The notes under the pieces are model-generated. The model did no database searches, was not told where the DNA came from, and saw only the letters and a list, made by a program, of their open reading frames with translations. Shown one piece after another: positions 29,701 through 38,016 of a DNA stretch of 64,000 nucleotides. The stretch is from CAVSQX01 sp963730225. Its GTDB lineage: Bacteria > Planctomycetota > Phycisphaerae > Tepidisphaerales > Tepidisphaeraceae. The stretch lies in assembly GCA_963730225.1 (NCBI GenBank), contig CAVSQX010000003.1:1-64000 (forward strand). Direction: 5' to 3'. How positions within the stretch are numbered: the stretch's first letter is position 1; the number at the start of each line of letters is the position of its first letter. A program made the position numbers and the translations under genes.

Positions 29701-29942
29701 AGATCGATTCTTCCCGAGATGTGATTTGCCGAATGACGTTGGGCGACTTGGGCGAACACCAACTTACCATGCGGTTTGAATACGCACAGGTCATTGATGG
29801 GAAAGAGATTATCGTAGCCCGAGGCCGGCAGACGACGGCGTCGATGCGACGCAGTAAAGGGGTTCTGGTTCCCTGTCCAATCCTGGCTCAGCTTCGCGAT
29901 GCGCTGAGTGAATACGGTATCCCCAAATCGGCCCGCGCGTAA
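23785..29942 (+). CDS. pksE: Enediyne-type iterative polyketide synthase with a C-terminal fused thioesterase; one apparent frameshift at 27531-27534
   Basis: This is an iterative type I PKS of the enediyne (PKSE) class, expected to make a linear polyene from acetyl and malonyl units. The order is KS (Cys214 in GACASSLLA, His347 in EGHGTGT, His387 in NIGHTKAAAG), AT (Ser649 in GHSLGE), ACP (Ser962 in DLHLNSLKV), KR (GGGKGI 1204-1209, Tyr1347 in DYAVANEW), DH (His1476 in SDHILGGRCLLPGV) and an integrated PPTase (VGIDAE with Asp1803, then RVWCAMESLGK). Uniquely, a hotdog thioesterase of the enediyne E10 type follows in frame (about 1908-2052; RMGTVNFQSYFNWQARCRE). The reading frame breaks at GGGG 27531-27534; one added G gives 2052 residues, and numbering after the break assumes this. 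ATG 23785 overlaps the unbU stop. Confidence 0.9.
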
Positions 29943-30111
29943 CGGGGGCTTGGTGGTCGCGTCAGGAATCATTCACGCCGCAGGCTGGCCGGAGTGCGGC
30001 AATTTTATTCGCATGGTTGAGGGCGGTTGCGGCGCGGGGTGAATCGGGGCGGATGCCGGAGTTTCAAGGTCTACACGTTTTGGGAAGAGTTGTGGTAGCC
30101 TGCGAAACACG
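29943..30111. other. Gap between the PKS and the efflux genes
   Basis: These 169 bases have no gene, no clear terminator hairpin and no recognisable promoter. The efflux genes could be read through from the PKS operon or have their own promoter here. Confidence 0.35.
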
Positions 30112-31638
30112 ATGCAGACTACCGAAAAGAAAACGGATGATGCTGCGGTTGCAAGCGGCGGACTGCCGGCGGCAGCCGCGCAGGCGGTTTCAACCGATGC
30201 TCCGGACGCGAAGCCAAAGCGAGTTGCCGGACGCCCGGGTCGCGCGAAGCGGTGGGTGCTTGGGATTGTCGGGGGTGCGCTCGTTCTTGTCGCGCTGATC
30301 GAAGGGGTGCCGTGGATCATCACCGCACTGACGACGGTTTCCACGGACGATGCGTACGTGAACGGACATGTGACATTTGTTGCGCCGCGCGTGCCGGGCC
30401 AGGTCACGAGAGTCTTGGTCGACGATAACAATCGAGTTCACAAGGGCGATCTGCTGGTGCAGTTGGACAAGGAGCCGTACCAGGTGGAGGTGGATATCGC
30501 GCAGTCGGCGGTCGCGGCCGCTCAGGCCGACCTTGTGGCCACGCAGGCTCAGACGCGGGGATTTGAGGGACAGGCACGCAGCTTGCGATTTGCCCTGGAG
30601 CGCGCCGTCGAGGATGTGGACAACCAGGTTGCTTTGCTGCGTTCAAAAGTGGCGACGCTGGAATCGCAGCGGGCGACGATGGCCAAGGCTCAGGCGGATT
30701 ACGATCGCGCGGTGCCGCTGGTTCAATCGGGCGCGGTGGGGAAAGAGGAGATCGATCGTCGCAAGCAGGTTCTGCTGGTTGCGCAGGCGGATGTTCAGGA
30801 GGCGCTGGAGGGGGTTTATCAGATCCGCGTGGCACTGGGTCTTCCGCCGCAGCCGACGACCGGTGACGATTTGACGCAGGTGCCGGCCGATCTCGATCAG
30901 ACGTTTTCGACGGTGCGGCAGGCCGAGTTCAGCCTCGAGCAGGCGGCGGCGCAGATCGGCGTGACCGAATCGTTCAACAAGACGCCCAAAGAGATCATCG
31001 CCGATTTTTACCGGCGCGATCCGGAAGGAAACATCGATCGGATCTACGCCGAGCTTCTGAAGAACGCGCCGGCGGTGAAACAGGCGGAATCAAAGCTGGC
31101 CGAGGCGAATGCGAATCTTGCGCAGGCCCAGTTGAATCTTAGCTACTGCGACGTGGTTTCCGAGATCGACGGCGTGGTTACCCGGCGCGACGTGAATCCG
31201 GGGAACAACGTGATCGCCGGGCAAAGTCTGATGGCGGTGCGATCGCTGACGGAAATCTGGGTCGATGCCAATTTCAAGGAGACGCAGTTGGCCAGCCTGC
31301 GGATCGGTCAATCGGTGGACCTGGACGTGGACATGTACGGGAGCCGCCAAACGTTCAAGGGGCGGGTCACGGGATTCACGATGGGCACCGGCTCGACGCT
31401 GGCGCTGCTTCCAGCGGAGAACGCGACGGGGAATTTCGTGAAAGTGGTGCAGCGGCTGCCGGTGCGGATCGATCTGCTGGATTACGATCCGGACAAGATT
31501 CCGCTGTTCATCGGATTGTCGGTGACGCCGCACGTGCACGTGGATGAAGAACCGACCGGGCCGGACGCAGGGAAGCTGTTGCAGCCGTACATGCCGGCGA
31601 CGGCAGCCGCGACGACCGAGCCGGGAACGCAGCCATGA
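30112..31638 (+). CDS. EmrA/HlyD-family efflux membrane fusion protein
   Basis: The periplasmic adaptor has 508 residues. A Gly/Val-rich TM segment near residues 45-65 (WVLGIVGGALVLVALIEGV) is followed by the family motif STDDAYVNGHV and lipoyl half motifs (VPGQVTRVLVDDNNRVHKGDLLV and CDVVSEIDGVVTRR region). A long coiled-coil hairpin and a beta-barrel region with VDANFKETQL complete it. It has an unusually long hairpin insert (about residues 220-330). The next gene, an EmrB-type transporter, overlaps its stop (ATGA at 31635), so the two form a tripartite-type efflux pump. Its position straight after the enediyne PKS suggests export of that product. Confidence 0.9.
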   Translation: MQTTEKKTDDAAVASGGLPAAAAQAVSTDAPDAKPKRVAGRPGRAKRWVLGIVGGALVLVALIEGVPWIITALTTVSTDDAYVNGHVTFVAPRVPGQVTRVLVDDNNRVHKGDLLVQLDKEPYQVEVDIAQSAVAAAQADLVATQAQTRGFEGQARSLRFALERAVEDVDNQVALLRSKVATLESQRATMAKAQADYDRAVPLVQSGAVGKEEIDRRKQVLLVAQADVQEALEGVYQIRVALGLPPQPTTGDDLTQVPADLDQTFSTVRQAEFSLEQAAAQIGVTESFNKTPKEIIADFYRRDPEGNIDRIYAELLKNAPAVKQAESKLAEANANLAQAQLNLSYCDVVSEIDGVVTRRDVNPGNNVIAGQSLMAVRSLTEIWVDANFKETQLASLRIGQSVDLDVDMYGSRQTFKGRVTGFTMGTGSTLALLPAENATGNFVKVVQRLPVRIDLLDYDPDKIPLFIGLSVTPHVHVDEEPTGPDAGKLLQPYMPATAAATTEPGTQP

Positions 31639-33242
31639 CGGCTTTGGCGATGGACGTCCCGCGGATGCGGCGGTCGATCAGTCCCTGGCTGGTCGCGGCG
31701 GCGGTCGTCATTCCGACTTTCATGGAGGTGCTGGACACGACAATCGCCAACGTGGCGTTGCGCTACATCGCCGGTGGATTGTCGTCGGCGGTAACGAACA
31801 GTGAATGGGTAATCACGAGTTACCTGGCGGCCAACGCGATCATCCTGCCGATTTCCGGCTGGCTGGGAACGCGGCTGGGACGTCGGAACTATTTTCTGCT
31901 TTCGATCGCCGTCTTCACGCTGGCATCGGCGCTGTGTGGAATGGCGACAAGCCTGGGCGCGCTGATCGGCTTTCGGGTATTGCAGGGATTGGCCGGCGGG
32001 GGACTTCAGCCTTCGAGCCAGGGCGTTTTGCTGGATGCATTTCCCTCGGAAAAGCAGGGGGCGGCGATGACGATTTTCGGAATCGCGGCGCTGCTGGCGC
32101 CTGTGGTCGGGCCAACGCTGGGCGGGTACATCACCGACAATTATGGATGGCGCTGGATTTTTTATCTGAATCTGCCGGTGGGATTGCTCGCGCTGCTTCT
32201 GTGCAGCGTGGTGGTCGTCGACCCGGATTATCTGAAAGTCCAGCAGGCGAAAATGCGAAAGCATCACGACCGGTTTGACTTGGCGGGCCTGTGCCTGCTG
32301 AGCGTGACGATGGTTTGCTGGGAAGTGCTGCTGAGCAAAGGGCAGGAATGGGATTGGCTGGGCGATCCATTTTATCGCATTCAGACGCTCCTGGCGCTTT
32401 TCGTTCTGTGCCTGGGCGGCTTGATTTACCGCGAATTGCGAATCGCCAATCCGCTGGTCAATTTTCGAACGCTGCTGGATAGAAACTTCCGCGCGTGTTG
32501 CATCATAATTTTTTGCGCGTTTGGCGTGCTGTATGCCAACACGACGAGCCTGCCGGCGCTGCTGCAATCGCTGTTCGGATACGACGCGACGACATCGGGG
32601 CTGGTTCTGTCGCCGGCGGGGGTGGGAGCGGTGATGATGTTGTTGATCGTGGGAATTCTGCTGGGGCGCGGCGTCGATGCGCGCTACCTGATGGCAAGCG
32701 GCCTGTTTGTGCTCGCGGTTGGAAATTACTGGATGTCGCAACTGAATCTAGACATCGGGCCATGGGCGGTGGTGTGGCCGCGGGTGGTGTTGATCGCGGG
32801 CCTGTCGATGATATTCGCTCCGCTGAACGTGGCGGCGTTCCTGTACATCCCCAGGGAAATGAGAGGAGCGGCCGTTGGGTTGCTCGCCCTGCTGCGCAAC
32901 GAGGGAGGAAGCGTCGGCACGTCGGTGGCACAGACCGTTCAGGAGCGGCGGGAGCAGTTCCATATCCTGCGGCTCAATGAATACCTCGATTCGCTGAATC
33001 CGGCCGTCAATCAGCTTTTTCACAACGGCCGGGCCTTTTTCCTGCAACACAGCGGCGACGGGCCGCTGTCGCAGAAACTCACGCTGCAAGTGTTGGAACA
33101 GGTGCGAGACCAGCAGGCAGCCGCCCTGGCGTACTTCGATGTGTTCTGGGTTTCAGCGGCGGTTGCGTTTGTGCTGATATTTCTGGTGCTGTTGATGCGC
33201 CGCTCGGTGGCGGAAAAAGGAGCGCATCTGGCGGCGGAATGA
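31635..33242 (+). CDS. DHA2-family (EmrB/QacA) drug:H+ antiporter
   Basis: This 14-TM major-facilitator exporter has 535 residues. FMEVLDTTIANVALRYIAG in TM1 is the DHA2 signature, GWLGTRLGRRNYFLLS is motif A in the first cytosolic loop, and GPTLGGYITDNYGWRWIF in TM5 is antiporter motif C. It pairs with the adaptor encoded just upstream. EmrB/QacA-type exporters serve as self-resistance pumps in several antibiotic clusters, including enediyne clusters. That role is inferred here only from adjacency. It is convergent with the antiporter gene at 33254, only 11 bases away. Confidence 0.92.
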   Translation: MTALAMDVPRMRRSISPWLVAAAVVIPTFMEVLDTTIANVALRYIAGGLSSAVTNSEWVITSYLAANAIILPISGWLGTRLGRRNYFLLSIAVFTLASALCGMATSLGALIGFRVLQGLAGGGLQPSSQGVLLDAFPSEKQGAAMTIFGIAALLAPVVGPTLGGYITDNYGWRWIFYLNLPVGLLALLLCSVVVVDPDYLKVQQAKMRKHHDRFDLAGLCLLSVTMVCWEVLLSKGQEWDWLGDPFYRIQTLLALFVLCLGGLIYRELRIANPLVNFRTLLDRNFRACCIIIFCAFGVLYANTTSLPALLQSLFGYDATTSGLVLSPAGVGAVMMLLIVGILLGRGVDARYLMASGLFVLAVGNYWMSQLNLDIGPWAVVWPRVVLIAGLSMIFAPLNVAAFLYIPREMRGAAVGLLALLRNEGGSVGTSVAQTVQERREQFHILRLNEYLDSLNPAVNQLFHNGRAFFLQHSGDGPLSQKLTLQVLEQVRDQQAAALAYFDVFWVSAAVAFVLIFLVLLMRRSVAEKGAHLAAE

Positions 33243-33253
33243 ACGGAGTCGGT

Positions 33254-34912
33254 TCATAGTCCGTCGAGGCGAGATTCTTCCAAATCCAGAGATTCCTGAA
33301 CGCGCCGGAGCACATCGTCGGCGATGGTGCCGTTATCGCGGAGTTGAAGAAGCATGGTCCGCTGGGCGCCCAGGGCCTGGCGGCGGAACTGGTCTTCGGT
33401 GGTGAAGACCAGACGAGCTTCCTCGACTCGGGCGTGGGCTACGGCGGCGTCGGCCTCCTCGTCGGGCGTGGCGGCACGGGCGCGGAAATGAAAACCGATC
33501 TGCTGGGCGTAGAAGGAAAGGCGTCCGTCGTATTCGCCGCGGACGCGCTGGATGGCGGCAAGCGGCAAGGGCTCGATGCCGCTGGCGGCGAGTTTGTCGA
33601 GGCGTTCGACGGCCGCCAGCGAGCTGAGATAAAGAGCCATCACTTCCTCGTCGCGGTGATCGGAGCCGTCATCGCGGACGTTAAACAGTCGAATCACCCA
33701 GGGCAGCGTGAGGCCCTGCGCCAGCAGAGTCACCAGGATGACGACGAAGGTGGTAAAGAGAATGATGTCGCGTCCTGGAAACGCCGCGCCGGCATTCGTC
33801 TTTGCCGGCAGCGAGAGCGCGGCGGCCAACGAAACGATTCCGCGCATGCCGGTCCAGGAAACCAGAAAGACGTGTCCAAAGGGCGGGGTTGGATGGCGGC
33901 GGCTCAGAGGCAGTTTGAGCCAGCGTGGAACGTAGATGGCCGTGAAGACCCAAAACAATCGGACGACGATGGCGGCGGCGCTGACGAGAAGTCCGCAGCC
34001 GATCAGTTGGGGCCAGCGCACGCTGACGCCCAGGCGTTCGGCAATGGCGGGCAACTGCAAGCCGATTAGGATGAAGACCAAACCGTTCATCACAAAGACC
34101 AAGACATCCCAAACGGCGTAGGCCCGCAGGCGAGTCGCCGGGGAGGAGATTCGGGGAATTTGCCGGGCGACGTACAGCCCCGCGGTGACGGTGGCCAGAA
34201 CGCCGGAGACGCCTAGTCGTTCGGCGAGCAGATAGGCGAAGAAGGGCGTCAGGAGCGAGACGGTGGTTTCAATCACATAGTCGTTGATCTTCGGGCGCAG
34301 GCGTGTCGCCAGCAGGCCCACCAGCAGGCCGACCCACACACCGCCTATCGAGACCACGATGAATTGCCAGACCGCGGCGGTCAGGGAGAAGGCGCCGGTG
34401 ACAACGGCAGCAACGGCAAATCGGTAGGCGACCAGTGCGATGGCGTCATTGACCAGGCTTTCGCCCTCGAGAATGGTCACGATCCGTCGGGGCACACCGA
34501 GTCGGTTGGCGATGGCGCTGGCCGCGATGGCATCGGGCGGGGAAATGATCGCCCCCAGCACGAAGGCGGCGGCCCAGGTGAGGCCGGGGAGCACGAGCAT
34601 CGCGCACGCCGCCACGGCGACGGTGGTGAACAAGGTAAGTCCGACCGCCAATTGGGTGATCGGAAGCAGATTGGCACGAAAATCGCGCCAACTGGTCAAG
34701 AGTGCCGCGTAGTAGAGCAGCGGCGGAAGGAACAATAGGAAGACGTAATCCGGTTCAAGGCTGACGCGCGGAAGTCTGGGCACGAATCCCAGGGCAAGCC
34801 CCGCGACGACGAGCATCAGGGGATACGGGACATTCATCCGCTTGGCCAGGAACGCCAAGCCGGCGACAGACCACAGAAGCGCGATGATGATCTCGATCGC
34901 CTGGGATTGCAT
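33254..34912 (-). CDS. CPA1-family Na+/H+ antiporter
   Basis: This is a cation:proton antiporter of about 552 residues. Roughly 12 TM segments start with IIIALLWSVAGLAFLAKR, and the conserved ion-binding pair lies in ISPPDAIAASAI. A hydrophilic C-terminal tail of about 150 residues is helical and charged (RLDKLAASGIEPL to the end). ATG 34912 fits the family's N-terminus better than the in-frame ATG 34942, whose extra ten residues are hydrophilic. The function would be pH and sodium homeostasis. It runs against the efflux pump and is not obviously part of the enediyne cluster. Confidence 0.9.
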   Translation of the reverse strand: MQSQAIEIIIALLWSVAGLAFLAKRMNVPYPLMLVVAGLALGFVPRLPRVSLEPDYVFLLFLPPLLYYAALLTSWRDFRANLLPITQLAVGLTLFTTVAVAACAMLVLPGLTWAAAFVLGAIISPPDAIAASAIANRLGVPRRIVTILEGESLVNDAIALVAYRFAVAAVVTGAFSLTAAVWQFIVVSIGGVWVGLLVGLLATRLRPKINDYVIETTVSLLTPFFAYLLAERLGVSGVLATVTAGLYVARQIPRISSPATRLRAYAVWDVLVFVMNGLVFILIGLQLPAIAERLGVSVRWPQLIGCGLLVSAAAIVVRLFWVFTAIYVPRWLKLPLSRRHPTPPFGHVFLVSWTGMRGIVSLAAALSLPAKTNAGAAFPGRDIILFTTFVVILVTLLAQGLTLPWVIRLFNVRDDGSDHRDEEVMALYLSSLAAVERLDKLAASGIEPLPLAAIQRVRGEYDGRLSFYAQQIGFHFRARAATPDEEADAAVAHARVEEARLVFTTEDQFRRQALGAQRTMLLQLRDNGTIADDVLRRVQESLDLEESRLDGL

Positions 34913-34942
34913 ATCTACAGGCCACGTGCTGTTGCCCGGCAC

Positions 34943-35169
34943 AATTCAAAGTGAATCGAGCCGATTGCACAAGGCTGGTCAACAATGGCATCGGAAAAAC
35001 CCGCCGCCTTGGGCAATTTCGGCCAGATTTTGCTTGCACGGTTTTGCCACCATGGTTGAATATGAGAGCTGTCCAAACCGCCCTTGCGTTCGTAGTTGGC
35101 ATGGAGTGGGAGACCCGCCTGTCCAACTACAAGGTGCGATGCCGTCGAAAGCTCAGGGCTCTCAAGTGA
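34943..35169. other. Intergenic stretch upstream of a truncated gene
   Basis: There is no credible gene. Short frames lack recognisable features. The missing 5' half of the following carboxymuconolactone-decarboxylase-like gene is not found here in any frame. Confidence 0.4.
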
Positions 35170-35925
35170 TCGATTCGGAACCTTACACAGGACAGGCCCG
35201 AGGCGTTATCCGGCTGGTCCCCGGTCATTTTCGAGCGGGCGTGCGCCCTGTGCGGCACACGGTCGGCGGCCTTGGCGGATTCATTCACCGCGGAAGAGAT
35301 TCCCGAGATGATTGGGACCGCCGTCTTCTTTCAGTACATCAATCGAATCGTCACAGTGCTGCTCGACGAGACGCCTCTTCCATTCTCACAACGTTGGCTG
35401 AGGGGGATCATGATGAGAAGCGGAGGGTGGATTCATTCCTTCGCGGCTCGCCGCCCCAAGACAGCTGGCGCTTCTTTGGCATTCCTGCCGGACGTTTCCC
35501 TGCCTGAGGATTTCGCCTGGGCGTCCACGAGCCCGACGCTCGCCGGCGCCTTGGCCCGGCTCGCGCACGAAATCGAACGGGAAGGCCGGGCGTCGCTTCC
35601 AGAGGAGACCATCGCGTTCGCCTCCGAGTATATCCAAAAGTGGCACGGAGAAGCTCACGGAGCCGACCGCAATTCGGTGGAAGTTGCCGTCAAACGGCTG
35701 AATCCTAGACAATCGAGTTCCGCGCGGCTGACATTGTTGACGGCGTTGGCGCCGCATGAAGTCGATGAAAAAGTCATCGGCGAGTTTGTCGATCCCCGAC
35801 AAGATCAGGAGAGATTGCTTGGCGCACTTTCCTGGGCGAGCTTTACCGCCGCTCGGCGGATCGGATCGTGGTTGTCGGACCACGTTGGCGGTTCCGCGCC
35901 GAGCCTCGTAACATCGTTGCCATAG
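35170..35925 (+). pseudogene. C-terminal part of a carboxymuconolactone-decarboxylase/AhpD-like protein
   Basis: The frame is open from 35170 and encodes FTAEEIPEMIGTAVFFQYIN, RIVTVLLDETPLP and ARRPKTAGASLAFLP. This matches the C-terminal half of the roughly 370-residue double-domain AhpD-like peroxidase family. The N-terminal half, including the CxxC peroxidatic motif, is absent: a TGA at 35167 closes the frame and no other frame upstream carries it. A weak TTG at 35272 is the only listed start. It is probably a 5'-truncated remnant; a short functional protein is less likely. Confidence 0.55.
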
Positions 35926-36005
35926 CGATTTTTGAGTTGGCATCTTTTGGGGGCGCAATTTCTACTGCTCATGCGGCGATCATGCGCAGGAGGTTGGATA
36001 GGCTT

Positions 36006-37166
36006 ATGCGTACTGCTTTCAAACCTGGTGGCGATGGACGATTTCTTGCCTGCGTTGCCATTATTCTGGCGATGGTGATTGCCGGGTTTGGCTGCGATTC
36101 AAAAAAGGAGACGCAGCAGTCTTCCTCCGGTGGCGCGACGCCGGGGTTGACAAAAATCCAGGTGGGCTATGTTGGGCTAACCTGCGAGGCGGGGCTGTTC
36201 GTCGCGCAGGAGAGAGGGTTCTTCAAGGAGGAAGGGCTCGACGCGAAGTTTACCAAGTACGACTGGGCAACCTACCGAGACGCGATTGCGCTGGGAAAAG
36301 TCGACATTACGTATCACCTGGTGATGTTCCTGCTCAAGCCCATCGAGCAGGGAGCGGATATCAAGATCATCGCCGGAGTCCACCGCGGCTGCCTGCGGGT
36401 GCAGACGAGCAACGCCAGCAGCATTCACAGCATCGCCGATCTGAAGGGCAAGCGCATCGGCGTGCCGGGGCTGGGGACGCCGCCGTTCGTTTTTGCGACG
36501 CGCGTGCTGGCCAACAACGGCGTCGATCCGGCCAAGGAGATCACCTGGCGTGTGTTCCCGGCCAGCGAGCTGGGGCTGGCGATGGCCAACGGCGAAGTGG
36601 ATGCCATCGGCACCGGCGAACCGATCGGCACGCTGCTGGAATCACAGGGCAAGGTCCGTGACGTTTTCAACAATACCGACACGCCGCCGTACAACGATGA
36701 ATATTGCTGCGTGGTCGTTTGCAATGGAAAGTTCGTGTCGCAGCATCCTGATTGGGCGGCGGCCGCCACGCGCGCGATCCTCAAGGCCGCCAAATGGGTG
36801 CAAGCCAATCCCGTGGCTGCCGCGCACATCTCGGTGGATGGCAAATTCGTGGCGGTGAATGTTGATCTGGATGCGGTAGCCCTGTCGAAGCTGCAATACA
36901 TTCCCAGCGTCTCGGGGGGTCGCAGCGCGGTGGTGCTGGCGGCGACGGAAATGAAGAAGGCAGGAATGCTCGATTCATCGACCGACATTGATGCCCTGGC
37001 GACGCGCGCGTTTCAGCCCCTGGACGGGGTTTCCGATGAGCTGCTGGAAAAAGTTACCGTTGAGAAAGTCGCCGGCGGCGACGCAATTCCGCGGCTCAAT
37101 TTTAACCCGGAGATGTTGGCCCAGGGACAAGCCGCCTCCTGCTGCAACGTCGCGGGCGTCAAATGA
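36006..37166 (+). CDS. NitT/TauT-type ABC transporter substrate-binding lipoprotein
   Basis: This exported binding protein of the nitrate/sulfonate/taurine class has about 386 residues. The signal FLACVAIILAMVIAGFGC ends in a probable (weak) lipobox Cys. The fold markers VGLTCEAGLFVAQERGFFKEEGL, DLKGKRIGVPG and TGEPIG follow. ATG 36006 is chosen because AGGAGG lies 12 bases upstream and the signal peptide begins there; upstream in-frame ATGs would bury it. The ATPase and permease genes lie just downstream but on the opposite strand, converging with this gene. The ligand is not predictable; two adjacent cysteines (DEYCCVVVC) are unusual. Confidence 0.88.
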   Translation: MRTAFKPGGDGRFLACVAIILAMVIAGFGCDSKKETQQSSSGGATPGLTKIQVGYVGLTCEAGLFVAQERGFFKEEGLDAKFTKYDWATYRDAIALGKVDITYHLVMFLLKPIEQGADIKIIAGVHRGCLRVQTSNASSIHSIADLKGKRIGVPGLGTPPFVFATRVLANNGVDPAKEITWRVFPASELGLAMANGEVDAIGTGEPIGTLLESQGKVRDVFNNTDTPPYNDEYCCVVVCNGKFVSQHPDWAAAATRAILKAAKWVQANPVAAAHISVDGKFVAVNVDLDAVALSKLQYIPSVSGGRSAVVLAATEMKKAGMLDSSTDIDALATRAFQPLDGVSDELLEKVTVEKVAGGDAIPRLNFNPEMLAQGQAASCCNVAGVK

Positions 37167-37206
37167 TTCGTAGCGGGCTTCTCCGTCTCGATTGCGACGT
37201 ACCGGA

Positions 37207-38016
37207 TTATTGTCGTCCGCCGGCGAAGTGAAGGATTTCCAGAATTCGGCCGCGCAGGGAAAGAAAATCGGCGGCGTTGCGTTGGCGAGAACGGGGAAGA
37301 TCGACCGGCAGCACCTGCTCGATCCGGCCGGGCCGGGGGGTCATGATGAAGATTCGGTCGCTCATGTAAATCGCCTCATCGATGTCGTGTGTGACCAGCA
37401 CCATCGTCATCCCGCGTGACCGCCACAGCCGCAGCACTTCGTCCTGCATGGCCATGCGCGTGAACGCATCGAGCGCGCCGAGCGGCTCGTCGAGCAGCAG
37501 CACGGTCGGGTCATTCACCAGCGCCCGCGCCAGAGCCACCCGCTGGGCCATGCCGCCGGAAAGCTGGTGCGGATAAACGTGCGTGAACGATTCGAGACCC
37601 ATCAGCTGAATGAATTCATCCACGACGCCGTGCCCGGTTTTTCGCATCACGCCGCGGGCGACAAGGCCCGCGCCGATATTTCGCCGCACCGACAGCCAGG
37701 GGAAGAGGCTCGGATCCTGAAACATCAGCCCGCGCTCGGCCGAAGGGCCGGTGATAGGTTCGGAGCCGGCCTGAATTTCACCGGCATCGGGTTCGTCCAG
37801 TCCTGCAATCAAACGCAGCAGCGTGGACTTTCCGCACCCGCTGGGGCCCAGCAGAGAAATCAATTCGCCGGCCCGCACGTCCAACGATATCCCGTCCAGG
37901 GCGCACAACGGCGTGCCATCGGCCGCGCGAAACGTTTTGCGTACGGACCGCACGTGTAAGGAAGAGGCCTGGCGCGTTCCCGCCGTTGCCGCGGGGCTGG
38001 ACGATTCGCTTACCAT
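37207..38016 (-). CDS. NitT/TauT-type ABC transporter ATPase (SsuB/TauB-like)
   Basis: The 269-residue ATPase has Walker A GPSGCGKST, signature LSGGMAQR, Walker B VLLLDEP and the D-loop GALDAFT, followed by THDIDEA. ATG 38016 overlaps the stop of the permease gene (ATG within the last codons), so the two are translationally coupled. The open frame extends 49 codons further upstream into the permease, which is not coding. It works with the permease at 38010 and probably with the binding protein at 36006. Confidence 0.93.
   Translation of the reverse strand: MVSESSSPAATAGTRQASSLHVRSVRKTFRAADGTPLCALDGISLDVRAGELISLLGPSGCGKSTLLRLIAGLDEPDAGEIQAGSEPITGPSAERGLMFQDPSLFPWLSVRRNIGAGLVARGVMRKTGHGVVDEFIQLMGLESFTHVYPHQLSGGMAQRVALARALVNDPTVLLLDEPLGALDAFTRMAMQDEVLRLWRSRGMTMVLVTHDIDEAIYMSDRIFIMTPRPGRIEQVLPVDLPRSRQRNAADFLSLRGRILEILHFAGGRQ

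Noticed and set aside
31482..32741. 419-codon frame antisense to the EmrB-like gene
   Set aside because: Gln/Arg/His-rich shadow; the sense strand has 14 TM segments and family motifs.
33344..34069. Gly/Asp-rich frame opposite the Na+/H+ antiporter
   Set aside because: Shadow of a membrane protein gene; no start signal or domain.
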